A stretch of DNA of 64,000 bases, from assembly GCA_030704615.1 (NCBI GenBank), contig CM060731.1, forward strand, positions 11,036,001 through 11,100,000, given 5' to 3'. This DNA comes from Takakia lepidozioides (lineage: Eukaryota; Streptophyta; Takakiopsida; Takakiales; Takakiaceae). Below, piece after piece: positions 47,951-60,846 of the stretch (the first letter of the stretch is position 1; the number at the start of each line of letters is the position of its first letter). The position numbers were made by a program, and so were the translations under genes. Below the pieces are notes generated by a model, which made no database searches, had not been told where the DNA came from, and saw nothing but the letters and a program-made list of their open reading frames with translations.

Positions 47951-48383
47951 TCAGGTACACCATTGATGTACTAGTTCTCATAGATGCCAATGCCCCATTG
48001 ATGCCGACAATGCCTAACTTCAGGAACACTGGTGTCAACATTGCCAACCCCTATACGAGGGGGGTCCATTGGGCAAGGCATCTCCTCTGGGTGGTCAATG
48101 AAGCAAGTCCCTGATAGTTTGTGCGGCTACACAAGGGGTCAGGCAGCTTCTCCTTATTGAGTCCATGTTGCGGAAACACAGTGGGTGTGATGCCTGCCAG
48201 CCCATGTTCCACATACCTAAATGTGGAACGAGGTGTAGAGATCACTTCATCCACAAAGCTGATCAACCACATATCTGCCAACACTTTCTTTTCATGATCT
48301 ACCATCCCAGTCTGCTGCTTCCCCTTAGAACTGGGGCTGACTACTGTGACCTGACTGCCTTCCACAGTCGTATCATGTTCCAT
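47951..48383 (-). pseudogene. GT37 fucosyltransferase, C-terminal duplicate (copy 2)
   Basis: A ~430-bp segment nearly identical to 42945-43370. On the minus strand it encodes VEGSQVTVVSP, DMWLISF, ISTPRSTF, PDPLCSRT and the C-terminal VRHC end, the last in another frame. Only the last quarter of the enzyme is present. Copy 2 has STFRYVEHGL where copy 1 keeps the family-type STFGYVAHGL, and a one-base difference near 48060 shifts the frame. Flanks outside the block do not match copy 1. This is a partial duplication about 5 kb from its source or sister. Confidence 0.75.
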
Positions 48384-49780
48384 ATTCTAAGGTCATTAGT
48401 ACAAATATATCAGAGTACCATACTGTGAATACTGTGTCGACAAAAACAACATGTTGCCTTGTCATGTCATGTCACGGAGCACATACCATATACTTCATAT
48501 GTTGCCCACATGTACATAGTACATAGGCAGCAGCACATCCATGTATGCATGAAGTTGCCTGGGAATTATTTGCTGGCTAGGACCACAACTCCGGTGCCAT
48601 CTCACGGGCGGCTGCCGGCAGAAGTCAGTCCGGGAAGTCCGCCCGTGAACACCTGAATCAACAACCTAAGAATTGTCAAGTGATGTCAATGAATTAGGTG
48701 CATCCACCCTACGAGGGATTGGTGAAACACGAGGAGTAGTGTAAGAACTTTTTGCATTACCATAATTTATGCTTCCTTGGGGAGGCGTCGACATCCCTTT
48801 TACTTCTTTTTGTTGCATGCATGTGATCTGACGGTACTTGTGCTCGATTCAGGCAGTGTCCGATTATGCTCCTCCACTTACCTCAGATTCAATATTAAAT
48901 TTTTTAGAATGCATGAGGTTGTAACTCACCGGTAAGGGTAAGGTGAGGCGGCGAGGTGTGGGGCTTGATTCTTGATAGATGGGTGTGGCTCATGTATCTC
49001 CTCTTAGTACATTTTATACCTCTCCAAATTTGGACTTAGTCAAATTTTGAGAGTTACACAGAGTGGAGTTACACTCCCTTCCGTGTAATGCAGTGTCACC
49101 CCGTTGGAGTTACACTCCGTTCAGTTCCACATCACTCTCAAGAGGGGGTGGGGAAGATTTGACATGCTGGAAACCAGCCTGTCCTGTCAGAGAGCAGGAT
49201 TGCAATGTCCATTAAGAGTGTTCTTCCCAGGACTTGCCCCTAATAACAATTTGGAACTTAATAGGCCACTATAAACATGACCAACCCAAGCTCAGGCATT
49301 TGGGGGTTAAGAACTTGAGTAACTTAATAGGTGTGGAAAGGTTGGTAAACCATATATACTACAAATACTATATTGACACTCTCCATGTGACATCAACGTA
49401 AACGTGAGACATGGATGCATGGTAGGCATTAATGTACACCCTTACACTTTGGATCTCAATAATAACAATGTTCCCCTCTCCAACCCATAAATTGAGGCCC
49501 AAGGAATACAACCCCTGCATAATCCTTGGCTCTGTGAAAAGGTAGGGACCAACAAACCTCACAGCAACCTTTCCCTCAAATCTGAATCATTTATTAAGAA
49601 GGATACTTTTTCAGAAAATACAAGAAAGAGAATTGGTGCGGCGACTAAGCCATAAATGGCACGGTTGTATTACACAGTCCCTAACAACTCTAAATCAAGA
49701 CCATGCAATGTGAGCATGCAATCCGCTAGTCCAGCAAAACTGATGTTGCCAACACTGCAACTTTTGCTCAACACTGAATC
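48384..49780. other. Gene-free stretch
   Basis: No gene is seen. GGAGTTACACTCC-type phrases repeat near 49070-49130. The last part must hold the 3' untranslated region of the TRAP-alpha gene. Confidence 0.4.
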
Positions 49781-49782
49781 TA

Positions 49783-52700
49783 TTATTTTTTCTTCTTTGA
49801 CTTTGTGGGCTGTGAAGTACTTCTTGATAACTTCTGTGTGAAGGAAGTTCCCTGCAAGTCCATCCCATTAGAATTATATTGGTTAAAAATGCTCATCTAA
49901 TCAGAATTACATGGACCTAACATCAAAATCTGTCGTGTGGATAACATGCAAATATTCAGCTCACTCTGCACTATTTGAAAACCATTACAGACATATGCTA
50001 CACAAATTGGAGTCTTTGGAAAGGGGGCCAACAAGAGTGGAGTCAGTGTTAGCAAGAGAGAGACTGACCTGAAGCCACTCGCTGTTAGAAGCATCAACAG
50101 TGCCACGTGTGCCTGTCTCAACTTTCTTAGACCTTCTTGTCTTCTGCGGTCAAAACATGTCGGAAACCACACAGTTAAAAATTAATAACTTCTTGTAGTT
50201 GGCTTGCATAACTTCCACCTTATAAAGGATCAACTCCTCCTTTACTCAAACAATGGGTCACGTAGTTCATCACCAAGTAGCAGAATAAAAGCTGTTAGAA
50301 ATGTGATTGAAGACACAATCACATGTAAGGAATCTTCCGCCAGGAATGGTAGAGACCATCCAATATGACTACAAAGGTGCTATATCTGGAAAAGAAGCTC
50401 TACATGCAATTTGCAGGTAGCACGCATTTAACAGATAGTAACCATCTAATGCACACAGTACTCCAAGAGAATGGGGCACAGGCTGCTACCTTTGATAGTT
50501 GCTGGAATTGACTGTACATCCACATGCCAAGAAGTCCCAGCAGACCCAAACCCAGAGTGACGAGGAACACAGTTTCCCCGCTAAGAAAACCACTGGCCTC
50601 AACTACCTCCACTGTGCCATTGTAAAAGACAGTTCTGTGCAGCTGTTCCTCCACCTCATACACCACACTTGCCACAAGATCAAAGCTTCCTGGCTGCAAT
50701 CACCACTTAGTCATTCCAGTTACCAGCAGCAGCAACCAGGAGTTGTACACATTGCAAATTATTGCTGAGCCTACGTTTAAACAGAGCAGAAAAAATGGGA
50801 TGGGGTATGGGATGAGGGTACAATACCAGGCCTTTGTTTTTCACTTGGCATCAGTTAGATGCAACTATTTGTCTAGACAAGCAGCATATGTTTAGTTCAA
50901 ACTGCCAGAGCAGTTTGAACTTCAGCTAGCCAAGGAAGAGATGAACTTCCCTGTAAACATTGGCCATCGCATGCCCGAGGGATATCATCCCCCCTGGAGC
51001 TTCTGACAGGAGGGTTAAAAACTTTATTTGAAGTCGCAATAGAATGTGAACTGTTGCTCGCAAATACAACAATTCACTCAATTCTGTGCATTGCAAGAAG
51101 AAACTGCACTAGATTCAGTCTGAAGCTAACCACACTGACAGCCCACGCATTACCTGGAGATACTTGTTCACCGTGAAAGGATACGAGAAGGACGCCTGTA
51201 TGGCAGGAGGCACAGTGGCACTTTCAAATTCCTGCAACCACCATCTGCCACTGTAACTATCCAATCTAGGTCATGCCTTTATTGGTCCCCTTTCCACAGG
51301 AATTTATTAAAATCGAGTTTGTCCATCACACATTTAACTTGGTGGGTCAGGACTCCCTCCCACCCAAAAAAACAAAGAGAAAAACCTTCACACCAAACCT
51401 AACATTGCATGTGTTCCAGCTGCTGCCTCCACATTATCCAAGACCTTAGAACTCAATAGACACAACTACTCCAGTGCATCCCGCTCCACCTCTAGTCAAT
51501 ATGTTGAACCCAGATCTCTATACACCACATACTAGACTCTCCCCAACCAACAACTTTGGCAGTGAGTATAGGGACTCAGTTTGGCCTACCAGGTCAACCA
51601 ATGAAATGGGCAGTCATTGCGAATTTAAGCCAAATATTCTGAAGTGAATAAACACCAATGCCATTCACAGAAGTCTCTCTACACCTGGCCCTTGCCAAAC
51701 TACAGAGGATATGAAGAGTAAGGACATTACCTGAGCAGTGAAGTTTTGGACGAACATGCGATGATCAAAAGGTAAATGAAGGCTGGCCCGAATCAGCACC
51801 ACCTTCAGCGGCGCCTCCCCTGTATCCAATCTTGCACCCCATATTCCTCACTACACTCTTTTCACCAGCAAGAATTCTAGAATACTGTAGGGCACTCAAT
51901 CTCCATACTAATAAGCAGGTGTAACATCACATTATACCAGGCCTGTCCAAACTGAAGTGAAAATTTGACAACCCATGCTAGGCCAGTTTCCGGTTTGATC
52001 CTGATTGGTTTATGATTGCAAGGGGTTGAGAACTTACATAGCATCACCAAAATTAAGCAAACATATTCATCAATGTACCTTGCAGCATGGGCATCTGCCA
52101 ATACTCATCATCTTACTGCATAAGTCAAACTTCACACGCATTGCATGACATTGACCCCCTCGATGATGAAGGCAATAAGAAACCCACACATGTCGGGCCA
52201 CAACATCATCATGTCTGTCTTCAAGGTTGTTCTGCTGTGATATAGGGCTTATTTTGAGAAAAGCAACAGCAAAGACTAGAAAGAAGATGAGCTCACCATT
52301 GTTACTGATTCCCACCAATATCTCTGCTGGCTCTCCTGCTGTCAACGCTGCAAAGCTCCAAGTCCATCCACAGATAATTGACACTCAGCTTAAGAGAAAC
52401 AGGGGTGCTTTGACAGGCGAGTATGGAATATTCTCCATCCCATTGCCAACTTAATTGACTTCTCCAGCTGTTACAACGAAGAAGTAACAGCTGCAGTCGA
52501 CCTCTCCCATCTCATCATCTGAGAATGATAAAACAAGGAAAGAAGAAGCCTCAAGACCATCAAGAAGCCAACTTAACCACGGCAGAAAATTTGGAACATA
52601 CTCTTTTGAGGATTCTTGGGAAAGTAGAAGACGCTCTCCACACCAGTAGCAGATCCAAGAATGTCATCGGCAGTCACGTCAGAAATCCGCTCATCAACAA

Positions 52701-53391
52701 GCCCCACTTCGCCACCCTCTCCTCCTACTCCAATGTCCTCCACCTCATCTTCACCTGCGGCGGTCACCACTATGACCAACCAGCTCCACGATATAGAGAA
52801 AATCCACGTGCAGCACACAAGTCACCCAAACATCTATGCAAGGACTTTATCACATACTTCGCATGTACTCCGTGACAACAGGTTGGAACTATTACTTCTG
52901 GAGCATGCCATGCCATTCACTTGCAGCTATAGGACCTCACGATAGTAAAACCTCAGGCAGATGCAGCGGACTGATCGCACATTGCTATGGCTTTTCCGAA
53001 CTAGAAAATTTCCCACTACGCGGTTCCATGCAGAGTTCACCAGCTGTAGGTTTTCAGCCCTAAATCAGGCAACATGTCTACACCGATGCTTCTCAGCACC
53101 ACACTATCCACTTTCATTCAACCAGCACGAAAAACGCCAGTGCTTTGGCAGACGTGGTAAAAAGTGCTTGAATCTCAGCTCACAAAACGCCTAGAAAACA
53201 CCTGTCAGTCCCCGCAGATACACACGACCATCCTCAAATATATGAACAAAGAAGGGGAATGAGAAGACCACAAAGTCACCGCATTCGGGAGAAAAATGCA
53301 AACCTGCCACAGACATAAACGAGTGCGCCAGAAGCAGAGACACCAGAAGCAGCACGATCAGACTACACCATGTCCGTCTTGGACTCGCCAT
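49783..53391 (-). CDS. Translocon-associated protein subunit alpha (TRAP-alpha / SSR1)
   Basis: Single-pass ER membrane subunit of the translocon-associated complex beside Sec61, helping secretory proteins enter the ER. Eight exons on the minus strand: 53391-53304, 52754-52602, 52347-52297, 51819-51731, 51231-51154, 50693-50490, 50143-50069 and 49851-49783. All junctions are GT-AG and in phase, and the total is 807 nt (268 residues), close to the plant family length. It has a signal peptide (1-29), an acidic Gly/Glu stretch, FYFPKN, the lumenal core (AGEPAEILVGISNNG, LHLPFDHRMFVQNFTAQ, an NGT glycosylation sequon), a transmembrane segment (about 191-212), and a basic cytosolic tail ending KSKKKK. 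A further in-frame ATG at 53412 exists, but the one at 53391 directly opens the signal peptide. All expected blocks are present, so the gene looks functional. Confidence 0.93.
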
Positions 53392-54232
53392 CCTCGCGAT
53401 CCAGCCCCACACTGCAAATCTCTCGAGTCTTACGATCGCTTCCCTCGGAAGAGACGACTGCAGGAGCTCAGTTACTTGACTCTACACCCTAAACCAGCCC
53501 ACCCCCTGGATGAACTCTTTTGCCAGCTTTTCTTTGTATTGGTTCCCCCTCATCCTAGAAATCTAGAATAACCTCCCTAAAGGTTGCCCCGTCAAGTCTG
53601 ATTTTGTCAAGAATAGGACGGATGCCAGACCCCTTTATAAAGGTCTTTCCTTTCATCCCACCCCCCAGGGCTAATTCACTACTACCTCTGCCTTCTTCCC
53701 TCGGGAAGCACAATATATCTGGGCCAAACCTCAACCCAGAGACTGGAAAGTCCCCCACTTGCCTATACATTATATAACTGGTTAGTAGTTTAGGACCAGC
53801 TTTATTTATAACTTGGGTGACCATCCAACATACACTTATGTAGCTTTGAACTCCCGACCACTAGTAAAGCAACGTTGTGGTCCAACCAGTGGGCCAGTTC
53901 ATGGATGTTTCATAATCTACATTTATATGTGTATATAAAATGCAGTTAAAGAAATTCAGCTAATAGAATAAGTGGGGAAGTCTGACTTATGAAAATAATG
54001 GACAGGAAAATGGCAGGAAAAGGGGGAATGGGTGGCTGGAAGAGAAGCTTGAGAGATTGAGGGAGGCAAGGCAAAGTGTGTGTTGGTATGCAGGGAGTGA
54101 TGGTGTGGTCACAGGAAGAAGCAGTCCTGCAGGCACACAATGCTGGGGCTCAGCAAGCATGCTGGCAATTGACAAATCCTTTCTTGTTGCTGAGTGAATA
54201 GGAGGAGGGGGAGGAGGAGGAGGAGGGGAAGA
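53392..54232. promoter_or_regulatory. Shared intergenic region of two divergent genes
   Basis: TRAP-alpha starts at 53391 going left and the BOU-like carrier at 54233 going right, so both promoters and leaders must lie in these 841 bp. Purine-rich GGAGGAGG repeats at 54201-54226 lie in the carrier leader. I see no clear TATA box for either gene. Confidence 0.45.
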
Positions 54233-55165
54233 ATGGGGGAAGTGGCCAAGGATTTGGGTGCAGGGACGACGGCAGGAGTGGCACAGCTGCTGGTGGGGCA
54301 TCCGTTTGATACCATAAAAGTGAAGCTACAGAGCCAGCCCACACCTCTCCCTGGACAGGCCCCAAAATTTTCTGGTGCAATGGATGCTGTCAGGCAAACA
54401 CTGGCTGCAGAGGGCCCCAGGGGTTTGTACAAAGGGATGGGAGCTCCCCTGGCTACTGTGGCAGTGTTCAATGCAGTTCTCTTCACTGCAAGAGGGCAGA
54501 TGGAGGTGTTACTTCGGGATGGGCCAGGATCCCACCTGTCTGTTTCTCAACAAATGGTGGCCGGTGCAGGAGCTGGAGTGGCAGTTTCATTTGTTGCTTG
54601 TCCCACAGAGCTTGTGAAATGCAGACTGCAAGCACAAAGTGCTTTGGCAACTGTAGAAGCCCCTGTGCTTGCGACGGTGGGTGGGGGCGGGACTGCGACG
54701 GTGGCGTCCGCTGTTCGATACAGTGGCCCTCTCGATGTTGCTCGCCAGGTATTGCGGTCTGAGGGAGGAATTATTGGGTTGTTCAAGGGTCTTACTCCAA
54801 CTCTCATGCGAGAGGTGCCTGGTAATGCTGCCATGTTCGGCGCCTATGAAGCCACCAAGCAATTGGTAGCGGGAGGGAAGGACACTTCACAACTTGGGCG
54901 CGGTTCGCAGCTCTTTGCTGGTGGAGTTGCAGGTGCAATGTTCTGGGTGTCTGTCTATCCAACAGATGTAATCAAGAGTGTGATCCAGGTCGATGATTAC
55001 CGGAATCCAAAGTATAAAGGTACCCTTGACGCATTCAACAAGGTGTTTGCAGCTGAAGGTGTGAAGGGACTTTACCGAGGATTTGGTCCTGCCATGGCCC
55101 GCAGCGTCCCTGCCAATGCTGCATGTTTCCTAGCTTATGAGTTGGTGAGGGAGATGCTTGGCTAG
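54233..55165 (+). CDS. BOU: Mitochondrial carrier, BOU / carnitine-acylcarnitine-like
   Basis: Inner-membrane mitochondrial carrier of the SLC25 family. It is closest by eye to plant BOU (A BOUT DE SOUFFLE), a protein needed for photorespiratory metabolism in seedlings and reported to move glutamate, despite its historical acylcarnitine name. It is one intron-less frame of 310 residues with three ~100-residue repeats, each with the P-x-(D/E)-x-x-(K/R) signature: HPFDTIKVK, CPTELVKCR and YPTDVIKSV. The closing halves GLYKG, GLFKG and GLYRG are also present. Other matches are KGMGAPLATVAVFNAVLF, QMVAGAGAGVAVSF, REVPGNAAMF and the C-terminal MARSVPANAACFLAYE. The frame is open upstream to an ATG at 54194, but that adds only an Arg-rich run, so MGEVAKDL at 54233 is preferred because it aligns with the family start. 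A Gly/Thr-rich insert lies in the second repeat. Confidence 0.92.
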   Translation: MGEVAKDLGAGTTAGVAQLLVGHPFDTIKVKLQSQPTPLPGQAPKFSGAMDAVRQTLAAEGPRGLYKGMGAPLATVAVFNAVLFTARGQMEVLLRDGPGSHLSVSQQMVAGAGAGVAVSFVACPTELVKCRLQAQSALATVEAPVLATVGGGGTATVASAVRYSGPLDVARQVLRSEGGIIGLFKGLTPTLMREVPGNAAMFGAYEATKQLVAGGKDTSQLGRGSQLFAGGVAGAMFWVSVYPTDVIKSVIQVDDYRNPKYKGTLDAFNKVFAAEGVKGLYRGFGPAMARSVPANAACFLAYELVREMLG

Positions 55166-57278
55166 TCTGATGTGTTAATTAATATGCAGTCTCGTGCCTA
55201 TTGCATGTTGTCTGCAAGCATTGAGCCGAGGGCTAAACAGCTGGATAGCTCTGTACTATGCCTGGATCAGATCATTCTTAATTTGTCATCCCATTGATTT
55301 GGATAGAAATCTGGTGGATATTCTAGGGTGTATCATATTTGCTGACTTTCTCACCCTCAGACTGGGTGTTGCCACGAAGAAAACACAGCAGCTTCTGTAG
55401 TGAGTCCATGTTTCCCCCTCCATTCTTTCAAATATGAATTAGTACTGTGAATCAGAGAGAGTCTCAGGAAGAAAATTTGTCTTCCGTGCATCATCATCAC
55501 ATCTAAAATCTGGATGGTTCTTTGTAACGTACAAGTCTGAGCAGTATCACCGCATCCTCCCCAACATCCTCTAGTTTCATGTAACAACCACAAATCTGGT
55601 GAAGGTCCACATGTAATTTGCTTTTCTGTCAAGAAGGTAATGGGAAGAGAATTTTCCTTTGCAACCAGGATCCAGTCGGAACTTGTCAAGAAAAGAGTAG
55701 TGGACTCTCAATCTCAATCTGATGTGAGTTTATGACAGGGATGTGGAGAGGAGGGCCAGCTAGTTCTTGTCCACTTTCCACTATCCATATTCCAGTGTTC
55801 ACTCAAAAGCTGGTTGCGAATCAAGATTTCTTTTGTCCGCCAGGAAGCCTCTAGCATACTGTATTCACTGTCTACCACAGTGCCGAGCACCCATTTTGGT
55901 AGGTGTTAGTAGTCCATGGTTTGAACAGACATGGATCCCTTGGAGTAGCCAAGTGATGTGTGTCTTGCAATGCATTAGGAAACTGCCAGCCCACAAGCTT
56001 TGCCAGACATACTGTTGCCTATTTATCTCCTGTAATTTCATATGATCCTTGTTCAAAGTATGATCACACGTCTAAACGCAGTGCAAGAAGACATTGGAGT
56101 CTCTGAAGTGATAAATACCATCTGGACTGCCATGGCCCGCAGCAGTTAGTCAGGCCTTAAACTCTAGTTTCTCTTTAGGAAGTGACTGAACAGTAACGCC
56201 TCAATCCTAATTGGAGATATATCTGTATGCAAGTGAAGGCAGTGCAGGCCAGGTAAGAGGTCATACAACTTTTCATTATGGTATTACTAACATAAGAGTG
56301 CCAAGAAGATCACCATTTTCTTTCCCCCCTACATGACAGAAAGGGTTTTTATTATGCCTTCCCCTCGATTGGCATGCCGATAGAACCAAGACTGGAAAGT
56401 GTCAAATATTAAAAATTCTTTCAAGTTGAACCAACACACTCATTGCTATTGGTGATATCATGGGCAAGTCCCAAGAACACTGCTACCCAAAAGAGCAAAG
56501 CGTCCAAGGCAACTTTGCCCTGAAGAATACATGGACCTGGACCTGCTGAACTGAGTTCTGCAGGTCATCCCACACAGAGAGGCAACAATAGGATAAATCT
56601 TCATCAATGTGGTGCGTCCATAGCCTTTTATGCACAGAGCATAATGTTGAGCCTGAAAGGGTACACAGCATACCAATCATTTGAAATGCGCACTTCTGCA
56701 GGGTTAGGCCATCCCATCTTCAGCCATTCCTTCTAACCCTAACCTTGACCTCCCCTGAGGGGTAGCCCAGTGCCATCAACACCACCTACAATGTTGTGTA
56801 TGAAGCATCCATGCCACAACTTATTCATGAAGATTTGACAAATGCGATAACTGCAAATTCACCCAAGCAGAAGCTGGTTGATGCCCAGAAGAGGCTGTTT
56901 CATATAAACCCTTGGTGCAACCCATACATGACCTACAAAAACTGCCTGTGCTCAAGTGTTAGAAAGTAACACATACTAGAGTGCAGCAGAATGATCTCAA
57001 TTAGTCAAGTCTCCAGATATATTCAAAACGGAAAAGGACTGCCTTGAAACTGACTTCTCAGCATCTCTATTCTTCTCAGCTGGAGGGATAGAGGATAAAT
57101 AAGCAGCACCCTCTTAAGTGGCTCGAAGTGCAAACACAATAACATGGCTCTTCGAGAGTCCAGGTTACCATATCAGAAGTTTGCAACTGGTTTAGACGGT
57201 AAATGAGCTTCCTTCACATTAATGGAACCCCCTTAAATCAACAAACATGTCATGTGTGCTTTGTACATTCTGAAGGGT
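55166..57278. other. Intergenic stretch between convergent genes
   Basis: It holds the 3' ends of the carrier (+) and the endoglucanase (-). About 2 kb shows no further gene. Confidence 0.45.
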
Positions 57279-60200
57279 TCAAGGCTTCCATGGAGCTTGA
57301 GGCGGAGGTGGGGATGGGAACATGGGGGGGATTGCAGCAAAGATGGTGTTTGCATCCACACCACTGTGCGTGACAGTGGAGAGGGCAGCCAGAGCTCCAA
57401 CCAATCCTGCATTGCCTGCAATTGTTGGCTCTGCTTGGTTGTAGTTGGTGCGCTTATCATCGTACTGATCGTGTTTATCCGGCCCCGCAACCATGGCACC
57501 CTCAACGACATGCGGATTTGGTGCTTTCTTGTCCCGCCATTGAAATCCAGCTGAGCAACCATACCTCACTCCATTCTTGGGGATGGAAGCGGCACGATGA
57601 TGCACTTCTTTGGGATACTTGCTGCCGAAGCCCACTAAATAGCTCATGCTCAATGGGTTTTTGCCCAATACATAATCAACCTGCAACCGTCCAATAACAA
57701 AATTACTTCTCTTTTTCAACTCTATGCACCATTTATGGTACAGTAGTACGTACTATCAAAGCAATCACATCACTCACGATGTCTTTGGCAGATCATATGA
57801 GACTATCATGTTGTGATTACTGTTCAAAGACATGCCCAGCTAGTCTGAGCTTATATCAGTACTGGTTTATATCTGTTCTGGAGTAAAATTTACCATAAGG
57901 AAAACAGAAAACGTCGCATTTCCAAGAGAACTTGGGCGTCATGATCAGGTACATCCACAGGGACCATTCAAGTTGAAAAAGGGTTAGGAGATACTGACCT
58001 GCGACTGGGAGAAATTACGCAGTACACTTGATAAGAAGAAGTTTGGGCCACAATCCCAGCCTGGGACATCAGCTGCGTCCAGGTAATCGGCATACAGCCC
58101 TCCCAAAAATGCAGCATTTACAGCATATTGTAGCGGTTGAGGATGGCCATGATTAAATAGAGTCAGCCCCCCTGCTTGATACACCACATGGCATCAATAA
58201 TCTATCATCCCCTTACCCCCACAGAGCATACATACCCTTGTAAACTATTGACACAAAAAATTTAAGATTTCCAAAACTACACAATCTACCAACTCACTGT
58301 GAAGGGCACTGTTGAGAAGCTCATGCCACAAAGATTCACCTAGCGTAGCTTGTTATTTCTAAGGGCAAGGAATGGTCAGATTAGTCATGTGACTGACTCA
58401 CATACTCTTCAAGAAGAACCTTTAACCAACACTCCACCTGCACTACCTGCCTAAGAGGAGCAAGAATTTGGCCCCAATAAGTAACTAGGTCAGCTTCCGA
58501 CACACACTTTGACAAAGGTTAGGCCAGAAGGGGAAACTGCTCACATATCTTCTGAGGATGTAATAGATGCTTGGTAAAGGCATGCCCAAAGCATCACGGA
58601 CCCCAGCTTAGATACAATGTCAATAACAACACTTGCTGCCTGAGGAATGGACCCCGTGTTCTCTTCAAGTGAAGGTGAACAAGGGTTTTCCAGAAACAGA
58701 CAACTAGTAGCAGACAGGGAGAAAAAGGGAAGAGAGAGTGAGCAGCAGGGATAGTGTTGTGCCCTAAAACCAACAGGCGGTGTAGCAAGAAGTGAAAGGG
58801 AATATAACAGATGTAGTACTTGTTTGAATTTGATATTTTCGTTGTGTCCTCCAGAACTAACAACAACACCATTTGGTGAGTATTGCTGGGAGACCTGCCA
58901 TTGACACTGTACTTAAAGTAATATATTCACTTCAGGCAAGAGGACATAAACAAGGGTGTGAAGCACACCTTTTGTTCGGTTGAACGTGCTGAAGACAGGC
59001 AGATAGGAGCACATAACAATGTTTGTCTCATTATGGTACTGCTTCAAGACCTGCTCATATGGATAGGGTGGTCCTTGCAACATCCGCAACCTTGACAAAA
59101 GTAGCTGCAAGGTAACATTGTATACATCAAAATGGAGCATAATGACCACTTCTTGCTAGGCTAGAGACCATCATCTCTGTAACTAATCTGAACAGAAAAG
59201 TATATAATACTCACTGAAGGTACACACACCTGAGCACCGATGAGCTTGTTGTCCCAATCGAAGACACCATAGTAGGGGCCGCCCCCCCTAGCACCAGCAT
59301 GATCTGCAAGGGCCTGATTGGTGACCAGACTGAGGTAGGTGTTGTTCCCAGTGGCATAGTACATCCAGGCTCCTCCCCAAACAAACTCATCCCAGTAACC
59401 TGTGGAGTTGTAGAAAACAGCCTCTCCAGGTGGTAGACTTGTACTGTAGCGGCCCCTATTGCCTCCACTCCTGGCATATTTGTAAAGGGCTTTGGCACCG
59501 GTCACCAGCTTTGTCGAGTATAGAGGGTTGTCCTTGAACACAATAGAGGCAGCTGCTAGTGCTGCCGCCATCTCAGCAGCCAAGTCTGTAGCTGTTGTTA
59601 TGGCAATTGCTGGACGAGGATAGTCCATGTCCTCAGGTCTCTCCCAGCAGGAATGATCATTGGGGCTTGAGGAGTTCCCTACACCTACCTGCATTGTCCG
59701 GCATGCCAGCGCCACACTTAAAATTTGTGCCCTGAAGTTGGGAATGTGGAAGAGATGGCCTTCCCAAAGCTGTGCAGTGTCAACTAAAGAGATAGATGCT
59801 GTAGAACTGTCAGATACAACAGACTAGACTCAGGAGAGGTTAGACCTCCAAATATCAGTTTGCATACCTGTGCAAATATCCATTGGATATTAGAAGCATT
59901 GAAGGTTTTCAGCATGTAGTCTGTGCCCCACTTGATGATTTCTTTCACATGGACCAGCTCGCCTGCAGCTTCATACTTTGATCTATACTCGATCACACTC
60001 CAGCTCAGTAGAGTCATTGAGAATGCTCCGGGGAAGCCGAACTTGATGGCGTCGCCGGCGTCATAGTAGCCCCCCGTAAGGTCCGTTGCTGGTCCACCTT
60101 GTGCGTTCTTCTTCCCGTCGTTCATACCCGATGTCCCTCGCCAAGATACGTTGTTCGAAGGTGGCAACTTTCCAGCTTCATCACCAATAACCAGTGTCAG

Positions 60201-60846
60201 TACATTGGAGTAACATCATGACACCAGACATGAACGCTTTTGACTCAAATCGTCAGGCTTATGTGTGCGTCCTTCATATACAATTGCTTGCCAAATTCGC
60301 TGAGATGATCGCTTCGAGCTCATGGGTCGGGCACATACAAGCATTCAACAATGTCGCTATGTGAAGAAGAAATCCGAGTTCGGGACCCTAGAGACTATTC
60401 TGGTATAAAAATAGGGGATGAGGGAAACGGATCCACAGAGTGCTCTGCAAACGCAAATACCAGAGTGCCTCAAGGCCAAGAAACTTACATTTTTGCGCAT
60501 CGAAAAAGTGAAGGGCCTTTTTCAAAGCGATTGTGTAATTGTCCAGAGGCGGCGGGTGATGGTGATGCCGGGGCGCAACCTTCCAAATAAGAATAGAGAG
60601 GCCCACAATCACCCCGGCAGTCAACAAGGCACAACAAAACATGAGAAATAGCTTGCGGCTGCATGTCATAAATCCCAAATCAATCTGCTTTTTCTTCTTC
60701 TTCGTCGTCGGCTCAAGGAGCCAGCTTTGTTGCGTCTCCTCCAAGCTCTTTACAGAGGCTCGATCGAAGTCCAAGTTCCTGCTATGGTTATCCTCTGCAC
60801 CTGAATCCTGATGCAACTCCAACGGACCTCCCCATGGTGAATACAT
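57279..60846 (-). CDS. KOR1: KORRIGAN-type membrane-anchored endo-1,4-beta-glucanase (GH9A)
   Basis: Type II membrane GH9 endoglucanase that works with cellulose synthase in wall and cell-plate formation. Six exons on the minus strand: 60846-60489, 60175-59868, 59688-59230, 59104-58969, 58171-57999 and 57680-57279. They join in phase to 611 residues, close to the ~620 of known KOR1. It has a cytosolic tail [10 protein letters not shown] with the targeting-type [10 protein letters not shown], then KKKKKQ and a transmembrane anchor (about 66-88). The catalytic domain starts at [26 protein letters not shown] holds the nucleophile/base aspartates (about 158 and 161), VHHRAASIP is the His signature, and [14 protein letters not shown] carries the catalytic Glu (about 562). 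It ends with the Pro-rich [10 protein letters not shown] typical of KORRIGAN. The usual Cys pair region after PEDMDYPRP reads AIAITTAT, a divergence from the family CNGGCS. Confidence 0.94.
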
